A stretch of 64,000 bases of DNA, from NCBI GenBank assembly GCA_013306675.1, contig JABLUY010000091.1, forward strand, positions 62,001 to 126,000, given 5' to 3'. This document shows, one piece after another, positions 27,307-37,301 of this stretch. The stretch comes from Thraustochytrium sp. TN22 (lineage: Eukaryota; Sar; Bigyra; Thraustochytrida; Thraustochytriidae). A program made the position numbers and the translations under genes. The notes beneath the pieces were generated by a model. That model did no database searches. It saw only the letters and a list, made by a program, of their open reading frames with translations, and was not told where the DNA came from. Position 1 is the stretch's first letter. Each line of letters begins with the position of its first letter.

Positions 27307-30300
27307 GAGAGCAAGGCTGCCGGCGGCGCGAGCGGGTCGATCGCGTTCTGCGCGTCTGGGAACTACCGGTGGGAGCAGGTCAAGGTGAACGAGTACGACG
27401 GAGAGAAGCCACCGCAGCGGTCGCTGCACGTGGCGGTAGCGCACCATCAGAGCATGTATGTGTTCGGCGGGTACACGGGGAAGAATCGTGTGAATGAGCT
27501 GCACCGATTCGACTTTCTGAGCTCGACGTGGCACCAAGTGGACGACGCGCTTGGCGAGCCGCCGGTTGCGCGCGACCGGCACACTGGGGTGGTGACCGCG
27601 AGCGACCTGATGGTCATCTTCGGCGGGTACGACGGCATGGTGCGATGCAACGACACGCACGTCTTCGACCTGCGCCACAACCGGTGGCTGCCGGTGGAGC
27701 TGTCAACGACGATGGTGCCATCGGCGCGGCACAGCCACGCGGCGTGCGCGCACGGCGACCGGATGTTCGTGACGTGCGGGTACGATGGCTCGTACAAGAA
27801 CGACTTGTATGAGCTGCGCGTGACCCTGATCGAGGGCGCGTCCAAGCCAGGGTCCGCGAGGGCCCCGAGCGCTCATGTGCTCGGCGAGTGGCGCAAGGTG
27901 ATGGCCAAAGGGCGGTTTCCGCAGGCGCGGTACCGAGCAACTGCGTGCGTGCATGCGGAGGCGAACCAGGCGGCCAAGCTGGTGCTCTTTGGCGGGCACA
28001 ACGGTCTGGTGCACCTGTCGTGCACGCACGTTTTCGACGTGGGCACGGAGACGTGGTCGACGGTGCGCACGACCAATTCTGTGCCGCTGCCGCGCGACTC
28101 GCACTGCGCCGTCATGTACGAGGACAAGATGCTCGTGTTTGGCGGCTCGTGCGGGCAGCCGCTGAACGACTTTACGTGCCTGTCGCTGACGACCTTGGAG
28201 TGGCAGCCGGTGGGCGGCGACTCGTGGACGCCCTCGGCGCGCTTCTGCGCGTCGGCCGTGTTACACGACAACAGCTTCTACCTCTTTGGCGGCTATGACT
28301 CGGCGGATCGGCTGCATGATGTGCACCGCTTCAAGCTGGCTGCCAGTTTGTGTGCCGTGGAGCGCACGACGCTCATCGAGGATCTGGCCCTGCACGTGAA
28401 CGACGACTACCTGAGCGACGTGGTGTTTGAGCTGGACAACAATGTGCGCGTGCCAGCGCACCGCGTGTTTTGCGCGCGGTGTTCGAACCTGCTCGAAAAG
28501 GTGGACGACGTGGGCGACCGTGAGGAGTACACCTTTCCAGAGGAGGAGTCGCTGCAGGGCGCGCGCGGTCGCGATGCGGAAGGCCGCCCGGTGGTGCGCG
28601 TGCGGCAGGGCATCAAGCTGGTCACCTTTCAGAGCTTTTTAAGCTACATGTACACAGACAAGGTGGAGCTGCCGAGCCCGGACATGGCACTGGACTTGTA
28701 CGTGGTGGCGGAAGAGTATGGCGTGGAGCGCCTGCGCAGCATCTGCCTCAACTATGTCTTCTCGACGCTCACGGTGAGCAATGCGGCCAACATTTTCCAG
28801 TTGGCAGACCAGCACAGGATCAAGGACCTGCGGCGGCGCACGCTGCATTTCATTCTGCGTCACTTCGACGCCTGCTCCAAGACGACAGCCTTCGAGGACA
28901 TGGGTCGCTTCAACGTGGAGCTGGTCTTCGAGGTGCTGCGCAACCGCGGCGGCGCGGGGCGCGAGGCGGCGGGCGGCTACGGAGGTCTTTCGCGCGGGCA
29001 CGGCAGCATGGGCGCCTTGAGCGTGGGCGTGGGCGCCGACAGCACGCTGGACAGCGTCCTGGGCACGGACGACTCGACGTCGGGCGGCGGACGCGACCAA
29101 GCGGACTCGCCGAGCGAGCTGGAGGCCTTTTCTATGGAGGGCGCCTCGATCGGGGGCGCGAGCACGCCGACGGGCAGCGAGGCCGGTGCCGCAGCGGGCG
29201 ACGGCCTCATGATGCTCATGGGGCCCGGCACGGAGCGCGCGCGGCAGTGGTTGCCGGTCCCGGTCGTGGACGAGTGTGTCTCACCTGGCAAGCGGTCACT
29301 GCACGCCATGGCGGTGCACAAGGACACCGTGCTTCTCTTTGGCGGTTATAATGGGAGCGCGCGAGTCAACGACCTTTGGCGCTTCTCGATGCGCGACCGG
29401 CGCTGGGAGGAGGTGAAAGCCCAGGGCGGCACGCCGCCCAGCCCGCGTGACCGGCACACGGTCATGCAGGTGGACGACCGCCTCTGGGTCTTTGGCGGAT
29501 ACAACGGCCATGTGCGCGTCAACGAGCTGCACTGCTTCGACCTGCGCACACAGCGCTGGTCGCTCATGCCAGAGGACAGCGATGCGCCCACGCCGCGCCA
29601 TTCGCACAGCGGCTGCGCTGTGCCCGGTCGTAAGTGCCTCTACATCTTTGGTGGCTACGACGGCAACTACCTCAAGGACCTGCATGAGTACAATACGACC
29701 GAGCGCACCTGGCGCTGTCTCAAGGTCCAGGGAAAGCCGCCCTCGCCACGCTACCGCGCCACGCTGGTGCACATGGGTAACTTGCTCGTTTGCGCCATGG
29801 GCCACGACGGCAACCGCCACCTGAGTGACCTGTACACCTTCCACCTCAAGACGCAAAATTGGTCCGCGCTCACCACGTCTGGCCCAAGCCCGGCGCCGCG
29901 CGACTCGCACACCGCATGCGCGCTCAGCAGCTCGCAAATGATCATCTTTGGCGGCTCGAGCGGCAGCTCGCTCAACTGCATGCACCGCCTACAGCTTCTC
30001 AAGAACGGCGAGGGCGTCTGGCGCCGCGTCACCTGCAACGGCATGCTCCCCTCGGCGCGCTTCTGCCACAGCTCCGTGCTCGTCGGAAAGACCATGTACA
30101 CCTACGGTGGCTACGACGGCAGCGATCGCCTCGGTGACTGGATCCAGTTCTCCTTTGGCGAGCGCCGCGCCTTTAACGTGCCGCGCAGCACCATTGTCAA
30201 CGACCTGGCGGCTCTGGTCGACAATCCGACCTGTTCCGATGTCACCTTTTTGGTCGACAACCGCCGCATCAAGGCGCACCGCATCATTTGCGTGCGCTGT

Positions 30301-30714
30301 GAGTACTTCAAGGCCATGTTCGCTCGCGACGGCGGCTTTCGCGAGGCGCAGCAGCAGGAGATCCTCATCCCGGACGTCAGCTACGAGGCCTTTACCACGC
30401 TACTGCGCTACATTTACACGGACCGTCAGGACGTCCCGCTTGACATGGCCATGGAGCTCTTCATTACCGCTGATCGCTTCGGCATTGACCGTCTCAGGTC
30501 CATGTGCGAGAACAAGATGCTCTCTTCTGTCGACGTCGAGAACGTCTCTGAGCTCTTCGCCGCGGCCGACCTCCACCACGCTGCCGGCCTCCATACGCGC
30601 TGCCTCGACTTTATTGTTGAGAACTTCGATCGGGTGTCCAAAACTCGCGGCTTTGAGGAGATGGGGCGGGCCAACATTGACCTCATCTTCACCATTCTCC
30701 ACCACCGCCGCTGA
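27064..30714 (+). CDS. Kelch-BTB-BACK tandem double protein (LZTR1-like)
   Basis: 1,216 residues, built as two copies of the same block. Each block has six Kelch blades (for example SMYVFGGYTGKNRVNELHRF; TVLLFGGYNGSARVNDLWRF), then a BTB domain (LSDVVFELDNNVRVPAHRVF at about 455; CSDVTFLVDNRRIKAHRIIC at about 1060) and a BACK-like helical end (TTAFEDMGRFNVELVFEVL; TRGFEEMGRANIDLIFTIL). The blocks are joined by a Gly/Ser linker (about 640-740). An acidic N-terminal stretch precedes the first propeller. Kelch plus BTB proteins usually act as CUL3 ubiquitin-ligase adaptors; LZTR1 has one propeller and two BTB-BACK units, so this protein has a further propeller. A (GGC)n tract immediately precedes the ATG. 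A relic of the last 23 codons lies at about 32228-32307. Confidence 0.9.
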
Positions 30715-30889
30715 GTCAGTGAGTTGCGCAACGAATGTACATACTTTTACATAAGGACAGGGATCTTGCTGCTGCGCACGTGCTGCGTGTGCTGCTGCGC
30801 ATGTGCTGCTGCTGCTGCATGCATGTGCTGTCGCACGTGTTTCACAGCTTCTCACAAAAAAGTGCTCCTGTTGCTTGCTCGCACCTCAC

Positions 30890-31822
30890 TCACTCCTGCA
30901 CGTCAGCAGTGTCCACCGAAGGAGTGATTTCTACGTCTGGAGGCCGCGCTGCCTCGGCCAGGTCGTAGTTGGACAGGGAGGAAGTCAGGCGCTCCATGGT
31001 GACTCGGACGTGATCGCGGAGCTCCTCAACGGAGGCAAAGTCTGCGGGCGAGATAGCGTCGCCCATGGCCAGGTGCACCGTGCCTGGGCGGAAGACGTTG
31101 CCGACGGCGCGGCCCGGTGGGCAGACAGCGTGATTGCCCCACTGCGCCACGGGCACGATGGGCGCCTTGGTCTCGAAGGCGACGTTGAAAAAGCCGCGCT
31201 TGAAAGGCCGGAGCCTGCCGTCGAAGGAGAGCCGGCCTTCAGGATAGACGGCGATGCAGTCGCCGGCGAGCACGTAGGCCTTGGCCTGGTCCAAGAGAGC
31301 CTGCGTCTTGGAGCGATCGGCGCGCACGACACCGTCGGGGTCCATGCGCACGGCCACGCGCATGTGGCCGCTGTTGCGCATGACGCGTCCAAAGATGGGG
31401 ACCTTGAAGAAGACGGCACCAGCCGCAAAACGCAGCACGCACGGGATGGCCGCCGTGCCGAGCACCCAGGAGTCGATGTAGCTTAGGTGGTTGCACATGA
31501 CTATGGCGCCGCGCGGAATCTGGACGCGCCGCTCCACGCGAATGCTCCAGAACGGGTTCAAGGAGATGACGGCCACGCCCGAGAACGTGTGCACAGCCGC
31601 CAGGGTGCGGTGCAGCCTCTCGCGCGTCATGAACCAGCCCACGGTCCACTTGAGCAGCTCCTGCACCATGAGGATGGCCAGCGTCGACCACCAGAACGCG
31701 AAGAAGACATACACTGTTGTCACGGTTGCGAGCACGCGCCGCCGCCCGGCGACCGCTGCGACCAGCAGGACGATCACGGCCGCTGCCACGCCGCCCCAGG
31801 CCGCAGGCGTCAGCGTGGCCAT
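30890..31822 (-). CDS. 1-acyl-sn-glycerol-3-phosphate acyltransferase (PlsC family)
   Basis: 310 residues from the ATG at 31822. Two hydrophobic N-terminal segments (VAAAVIVLLVAAVAG; VTTVYVFFAFWWSTLAILMV) precede the catalytic block. Motif I is CNHLSYIDSW, with His112 and Asp117 as the acyltransferase dyad. Motif II lies around FFKVPIFGRVMRNSG. Motif III is YPEGRLSFDG, where the common EGTR is EGRL. Motif IV lies near PIVPVAQWG. The enzyme makes phosphatidic acid from lysophosphatidic acid at the ER, or acylates another lysolipid; the class within PlsC cannot be fixed. It ends tail to tail with the Kelch-BTB gene (175 bp). Upstream open frame to 31984 looks non-coding. Confidence 0.88.
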   Translation of the reverse strand: MATLTPAAWGGVAAAVIVLLVAAVAGRRRVLATVTTVYVFFAFWWSTLAILMVQELLKWTVGWFMTRERLHRTLAAVHTFSGVAVISLNPFWSIRVERRVQIPRGAIVMCNHLSYIDSWVLGTAAIPCVLRFAAGAVFFKVPIFGRVMRNSGHMRVAVRMDPDGVVRADRSKTQALLDQAKAYVLAGDCIAVYPEGRLSFDGRLRPFKRGFFNVAFETKAPIVPVAQWGNHAVCPPGRAVGNVFRPGTVHLAMGDAISPADFASVEELRDHVRVTMERLTSSLSNYDLAEAARPPDVEITPSVDTADVQE

Positions 31823-32224
31823 GGCGCCGGAGGTCGCCGCCCGCCGCCGCCGCGACCTGGCGCGATTCTTGACTGCACTGGCAGTGCAGAGGCGCGCGGC
31901 GGCGCGCGTCTGCCACGGTCTGCACTGCGCACGCGGCACTGCCACCACGTACGTCCACGTGTGTGACCTCGTAGTAGTGCGCAACTCGAAGCCACTCGAC
32001 TTCCTTCAATGGTGGCGGCCTTGTGGCGCAGTTCGCGCCTGCGAGACTGACGTGACATCGAAGCGGTCCTGGGACAGGAAGCAATCAAACGAGGAGCCTT
32101 TGGCATTGGCTATCTCAGAGAAGAGGGCGCTCTTTGTGTTGTCTGCCGCGCTTTTTTGCCGTGCTTTGCCACAGTCCATCACGGTTCGACGCCGAGATTC
32201 GCGCTGCCTAACTAAAGCAAAAGA

Positions 32225-32308
32225 GAGATACTCAAGAGTCGTGGCTTTGAGGAGATGAGCCGGGTCGACATGGCCCTGATCTTCGATGTTCTCCACCACC
32301 GCCGCTGA
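32225..32308 (+). pseudogene. Relic of the Kelch-BTB gene 3' end
   Basis: Plus-strand reading gives SRGFEEMSRVDMALIFDVLHHRR and then a stop, against TRGFEEMGRANIDLIFTILHHRR and a stop at the true gene end (30644-30714). Only the last 23 or so codons are kept. It is followed in the same order and orientation by a relic of the acyltransferase gene. Confidence 0.85.
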
Positions 32309-32439
32309 GTAGCGCATACAAACAAAGAAAGTTGGTGGGCGCTCCTGCGTCGGCTGCGTTTGCTACTTCTGCTGCATCTATCTGCTTATGCTGATGCGCG
32401 TGCTGCAGGTGTTGCAAGTGCTGACGCCGTTTGCTCGAA

Positions 32440-32890
32440 GCTCCTCAGTATCCCGGGAAGTGTTTACCGAAGGAGATGTTTTCAAGTCTAAGAATGGTTG
32501 AAAAGGAAAGAGGTCAGACAGTGGCTCGGACGTGATTGAGGAGGTCCTCAACGGAGGCAAAGTATTCAAGCGAGATTGCATCCGACGCATCGTAGCCGAG
32601 CACTCACATGTCAAGAGGTGATGCGGTTCCGGTCTGGTCGAACCGCTCCTCGCGTATACCCCAGAGCAGGCCCAAGTTAATGCCCGCGACGCCCTAATTA
32701 GTTCCCGCGTCATGAGAATGACCCGCGGAAAAAGCGTCAAGCATTGTTATGGTTGCAAGCGCGCGCCGCCGTGACCCGTCACGCCGCCCCAGGAGTCCAG
32801 CCAGAGGCGCGCTGCGCGGCGTCAATTGTTGCTCCGCTCCATGTGCGGCGTCATCATGGGCGTGCGAGCTCGCAGCGCAACTTCGAGTCA
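32440..32890 (-). pseudogene. Relic of the acyltransferase gene with internal deletion
   Basis: The stretch at about 32458-32570 matches 30908-31058, the 3' end of the acyltransferase: shared blocks GCTCGGACGTGAT, CCTCAACGGAGGCAAAGT and ACCGAAGGAG. The stretch at about 32750-32795 matches the 5' part near 31725-31808 (GGTTGC, CGCGCCGCCG, CACGCCGCCCCAGG). The middle is missing. A further weak match at about 32870-32910 may be the upstream flank. Numerous substitutions suggest an old tandem copy. Confidence 0.75.
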
Positions 32891-34355
32891 CCCGCCGTTC
32901 GTTGAATAAAATCCATTTCTTGGCGGGGCGGGTGAAGCATCCCTGGCCCCTGCGCCGAGCGGGCAGACAGCAAGCAAACGAGGAGGCGGCCGCTGCCGGG
33001 CCGCATCGATTCTCTCCTTATGAGCCGTCCAGTCCGGAGGGGTGTTCGTTGTCGACAGCCCGGTCCAGCTGAGAGGCCGGCCAGATAAACTTGGCGACTC
33101 GTTCGTTAAGAACGCGGATCGCCCCCGGCGCCTCAAAGCGCGCACAAGCTGCGTACCACCAAGCTTTTGGCCCGGGGTGGCCATTTAGAAGCCAATGCAG
33201 GTTGCCAACGGCACTGACGGCAGTCGCGCCGCCAGAGTCGCGCCGCGAGGGAAATTCTCTCGCTGTCAGTCAGGCCCCACATGGGACCGACCAGCAGGGC
33301 CGGCCACCTTGACTCGGCGGCGTGCTGCTAGGTAGCCTTAGAGCGAGTTACTACACTACTCTAGCTGGCGTGTGCGGCGCGGGGCAAGCACAGCGCGCGC
33401 AGAATCGGGCGCGCAGTGGACAGAAGGAGCCTAGTCGTGGTCTGTGCGCCAGGCCCTTTTTCCCACCCACCAAGCACGCGCGCGCAGGCTCGCCGCTCGC
33501 TGATCACGCACGCCGTCCGAGCGAGGGAGCACGCGACGCAGCGGAGGCAAATGCTAGACGCAGAGACGCGGTCTGGCTGTTCCTGCGTTGTCAGTGCGAC
33601 TTGGTTGACTTGAGAGGCGCCGTGCAGAAAAACACAGCCCGCTCTTGCCCCGAAGCGCGGCGCGCGTTCGATTCAAGAGACGTGCGTTGCTGCGCCGGCG
33701 CGCCCGCCGGGTCAGGAAGCAGTCGTTGCGTGGCTGGTCCCGCAGAGTCGCGCGCTGACCGCCCGGGCAACCAGCCGCCTGGCAGGTTCCTGGCAGCGCG
33801 AAGAAGTCCGTTTCGGCCAAAGTTTGCAACCACCTTGTACCGGATCACTGACGGGACTCGCAGCCTGATACGAGGCTTGGCCGACTGCTGGCCGACTGAC
33901 AGAGCGAGTCGAACTTGAAAGGGTCTTCTTGCAAGCGCAGCGTCTGTCATTCGTTGCTGGCGGATGAGTGCGTGCGACGTGGTGCTGGCAAAAAAGTCCC
34001 GCCCGCGGACTCGAAGGCACTGTGGGGGAGGCAATGTGGCGCACAGCGTGCCAGTGGACCGCGCGGGCGGACCATTGGTTGCTTGACGAATTGGAATCCA
34101 TTTTGCTCGGGCGCGAGCGGTCGAGCGCCGGCGAGTCAAGCCCGGAGCAATGCACAGCGTTCGCGCTAGGAGTGTAGGTCCGCGCCGTGCAATGTGCCAG
34201 TGGCAGGCAAGCTGGGCCGGGGGCGCCAGCAAACCTGTGTCACGTCGCTCGAGAGCCCGAAACGGGCCCAGTGGCGGCGCCTCTTCGCGTCGCTCATTAC
34301 GGTGAGCGATCGCGTCTGGAGCGGCGCCCAAGCCTGGATCAAGCTCTACTCTTGC
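32891..34355. other. Non-coding spacer
   Basis: About 1.5 kb upstream of the YeeE/YedE gene. Open frames exist on both strands but none shows a domain, signal sequence or convincing composition. No RNA gene was recognised. Confidence 0.4.
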
Positions 34356-35693
34356 ATGCAAGTCCGTATCGGTGACGAGAAAATGATGATGGACCAGCAG
34401 CTGGCGGCTGAGCATGGCGACGTGGAGCGGCGCGACTCGGTTGACACGGAGACCTCCGTGTCAACAGCGTGCGAGGACAACAAGGTGGAGGGGCTTGCAA
34501 CAATTCAGTCGAGCGCCCCGCTGTACCACGAGTCCAAGGCGCCGGCGCCGGCAGGGCAAAAGTCCGCAACGCTCGCGGACTGGGTCAAAGTGGCCATGAC
34601 AACTATGGTCATGGGCATCGTGTACGGCGTGGCATTCGCGCGCGCGCGTGTGCTGGACCCGCGCGTGGTGCGTGGGCAGTTTTTGTTCCAGAACAACATC
34701 CTCATGAAGATGTTCCTGACGGCCCTGGCTACCTCGATTGCCTGCTTCATGCTGCTGGGCCGTCTCTTCCCGGAGCAGTTCAAGAGGACTCGCCAGAGCC
34801 GCGTAACAAGCCGCGGGCTGCGCACCACTGTGGTGGGCGCTACGCTGCTGGGCATCGGCTTCTCCATTACGGCTGCGTGCCCGAGCATGGTGCTCACGCA
34901 GGTTGGCGCAGGTGTGCCGAACAGCGGCTTCACGCTTGCCGGCGGCGTTGTGGGTGCCCTCATCTACGTGTTGGCCGACCCGTGGCTGGGGCCGCTCATG
35001 GAGCGCTGGGGCGGTGGCAAGCTGGAAACGCAGCTTGTGGATGATCTGCTGGGCAAGAGTTATGGGTCCGTGGCCATCGCCATGATGGTCGCGCTCGTAG
35101 CGGGCGTGGTGCTCATCGAGTCTGTGCATCCGTGGCGCGTGGATCTTTTCGAAGAGCTGGACGAGGACTGCTCGGTGGCTTCGTTCTGGGAATGTTATGC
35201 GTGGCCTCCGCAGGTGGGCGGCGTTTTGGTTGGCCTGCTTCAACTGCCTGCATTCCTCGTGGTTGGGTCCACGCTCGGCGCTTCAACCAGCTACGTGGCC
35301 GTCTGCAGCGCCTGGGTGCTGGTGCTTCCCGAGGAAAAGGCCGAGCTCTTCACGCTGGCGCGCAAGTTCGCGCGGCCCTCGCTTTCGACGCACTGGCAGG
35401 TGTTCTTTGTCCTGGCCTGCATCTTGGGCACCTACCTGAGCGAGGTTGAGTCCGGTCACTTTGGCGAGGTGCCGGGCTTCCCGGTCCTTTGTGCGTTCTT
35501 TGGCGGCATCCTCATCGTCTTCGGCGCGCGCATGGCCGGTGGTTGCACGAGTGGCCACGGTGTCTCGGGTTCCTCGCTCCTTTCCGTCCATAGTTTCGCC
35601 GCGGTTGCTGGCATGTTTGGTGGTGGCATTTTGACCACGGTCTTTGTCGACTTCGTCCTGGACTCCAATTACGCTGGGCCTGCGCAGCCCTAA
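34356..35693 (+). CDS. YeeE/YedE-family sulfur-compound transporter
   Basis: 445 residues from the ATG at 34356 (ATG at 34383 is an alternative). About nine membrane segments. Both halves carry the family signature: GIGFSITAACPSMVLTQVGAG in the first and GARMAGGCTSGHGVSGSSLL in the second, with the conserved Cys in each (ACP and GCTSGHG) that in bacterial TsuA line the thiosulfate path. The soluble N-terminus of about 75 residues is polar and acidic. The family is mainly bacterial with scattered fungal and protist members, so an old transfer from bacteria is plausible; the GC content matches its neighbours here. Function as thiosulfate or related sulfur-anion uptake is inferred from family. 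Confidence 0.85.
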   Translation: MQVRIGDEKMMMDQQLAAEHGDVERRDSVDTETSVSTACEDNKVEGLATIQSSAPLYHESKAPAPAGQKSATLADWVKVAMTTMVMGIVYGVAFARARVLDPRVVRGQFLFQNNILMKMFLTALATSIACFMLLGRLFPEQFKRTRQSRVTSRGLRTTVVGATLLGIGFSITAACPSMVLTQVGAGVPNSGFTLAGGVVGALIYVLADPWLGPLMERWGGGKLETQLVDDLLGKSYGSVAIAMMVALVAGVVLIESVHPWRVDLFEELDEDCSVASFWECYAWPPQVGGVLVGLLQLPAFLVVGSTLGASTSYVAVCSAWVLVLPEEKAELFTLARKFARPSLSTHWQVFFVLACILGTYLSEVESGHFGEVPGFPVLCAFFGGILIVFGARMAGGCTSGHGVSGSSLLSVHSFAAVAGMFGGGILTTVFVDFVLDSNYAGPAQP

Positions 35694-35805
35694 AATGAGC
35701 AGGAGGCAAGCAAGCCAAGCCAGGAGCCGAGCTTTGGCGAGCGCGCCCTGGCTAGCTTGTACATGGAATCAAGAGGCGGCTGGCTCCCATGGGTGTGTGA
35801 GCCTG

Positions 35806-36359
35806 GCCAAGCCTCTGTCATCATCATCCCTGTTCAAGTTCGCCATGGGCGCTATCTCTGTTATTCGATCTGTCTGAATGTAAAGGAAATATAAAGTTCT
35901 TTCTCTTGCGGGGCTGCACACATCATCACGCCATCATCATCATCATCTTGAATCATCATTTGAAGGAAAAGCTGTGGGCCAAGCAGCAAAATTTTACTGC
36001 TCAATGGTGACTTTGGACACCGACATGGTACCAACAAGGAGATGGTTTGTTTGCGCTCGCGTGCGGCGGCGATGCTGCAGACATGCCATGCCAAGCTTCT
36101 GTCATCATCATCCCTGTTCGAGTTCGCCTTGGGCGATCTGTTTGAATGTAAAGAAAAGAAAAGTTCTTTCTCTTTGTAGGGCTGCACATCATCATGCCAT
36201 CATCATCATCATCATCTTGAATCATCATTTGAAGGAAAAGCTGGGCCAACCAGCAAAATCTTACTGCTCAATGGTGACTTTTGGGCACCGACATGGTACC
36301 GACGAGGAGATGGTTTGTGTGCGCTCACGTGCGGCGGCGATGCAGCAGACATGCCATGC
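35806..36359. repeat. Two tandem copies of a ~280-bp unit downstream of the YeeE/YedE gene
   Basis: Copy 1 is about 35806-36089 and copy 2 is about 36090-36359, highly similar. Landmarks in both are GTCATCATCATCCCTGTTC, AGTTCTTTCTCTT, an (ATC)n tract, TTGAATCATCATTTGAAGGA and CACCGACATGGTACC. No coding potential is seen. Confidence 0.9.
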
Positions 36360-36707
36360 AGAAAAAGTGGAGGACCTAGAGCCCGTCACATTTGCATAAG
36401 CTCGCTCTTCTGTCTTGGTCTGTTTGCCTGCAGTGCCTGCCAGCCAGGAGTGGAACTGAAAGAAACGAAGCCCGCGAACTCTCGCTGTGCGCGCGCGCTC
36501 AGTGTACATGAAGAAAAAGAACGGGACTGGATGGGAGGGTAGGAAGCGATGGACGAGTTTGCCAGCACGAGCTGACGAGTGAGGGCAAGCTGGGCCTCGC
36601 GCTCCTTCCCCGCCCGCCTTTTCACCTCTGCCTGCTTCATCGCCGGTACCTGCCATCCAGGAAGGCTTCCAGCGAGTCAGGGGCAGCCGCCAGCAGGTGC
36701 TGCTCGC
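36360..36707. other. Spacer between the tandem repeat and the LOR gene
   Basis: About 350 bp without a supported gene. It is the 3' flank of the LURP-one-like gene. Confidence 0.4.
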
Positions 36708-37301
36708 TTAGTGAAAGGTCTCGGAGATCTGCTCGAGCTTCTCGCGCACGAGGTAGATGCAGATGATGTAGACGGCATCAACGCCCTTGGCGACGTTGAT
36801 CATGCGCGAGCCCGTTTGCGCGCGAGCGATGGTTTCGCCGTTCTCGTTGACGACATAGAGGTTGTGCGTCTTGCCGAGGCAGGTAAACATGAGCGCGTCA
36901 TCCTCGCCCACCTTGTCGTCGGCGTAGACCTCGATCTCGCTGTCGCTGTTCGAGTACTTCTTCTGGATGGTGCAAACGATGCCGCCCCACGAAAGGTCCG
37001 TGACGAAGTACGTGCCACTCGTGTTGCCGGCCGTGATCTTGAACAACGGCTCCTTGTCCAGGTCCAGCAGCGTCCACATGACCGTGCCCTTGAGCTTGTG
37101 GTCCACCGTCTGCACCAGCGCCACGTCATCGCCGTCCTTGTTCTTGACCGCCGTGTGGGTCGTCGTCAGCGCGCTCGGCTGCACCTTGAACGACCACCCG
37201 TCCTCCTTCACCACCAGCGACTCCCACGCCGCCTTGACCGGCGGCACCTGCGCCGTCAGCGCCAGGTCGCCCAGGTCCAGCTGGCTCTGCATGCACCCCA
37301 T
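36708..37301 (-). CDS. LURP-one-related (LOR/tubby-like) protein with N-myristoylation motif
   Basis: 197 residues from the ATG at 37301, which gives the N-terminus MGCMQSQ: Gly2 for myristoylation and Cys3 for palmitoylation. A start at 37346 is possible but would lose this. The body follows the LOR beta-barrel pattern: WSFKVQPSALTTTHTAVKNK, a 'D.dk.plF.i' turn (LLDLDKEPLFKITAG), the K-rich strand IVCTIQKKYSNS, and the hydrophobic closing helix VAKGVDAVYIICIYLVREKL. In the related tubby and scramblase-like folds the closing helix sits in the barrel. A membrane-tethered phosphoinositide-linked role is inference. It has no close neighbour partner. Confidence 0.6.
   Translation of the reverse strand: MGCMQSQLDLGDLALTAQVPPVKAAWESLVVKEDGWSFKVQPSALTTTHTAVKNKDGDDVALVQTVDHKLKGTVMWTLLDLDKEPLFKITAGNTSGTYFVTDLSWGGIVCTIQKKYSNSDSEIEVYADDKVGEDDALMFTCLGKTHNLYVVNENGETIARAQTGSRMINVAKGVDAVYIICIYLVREKLEQISETFH

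Noticed and set aside
33660-33690. tRNA T-arm-like GTTCGATTC
   Set aside because: No matching acceptor stem or anticodon arm around it.
33322-33918. 198-residue plus-strand frame
   Set aside because: No domain, mixed composition, overlapping open frames on the other strand; likely chance.
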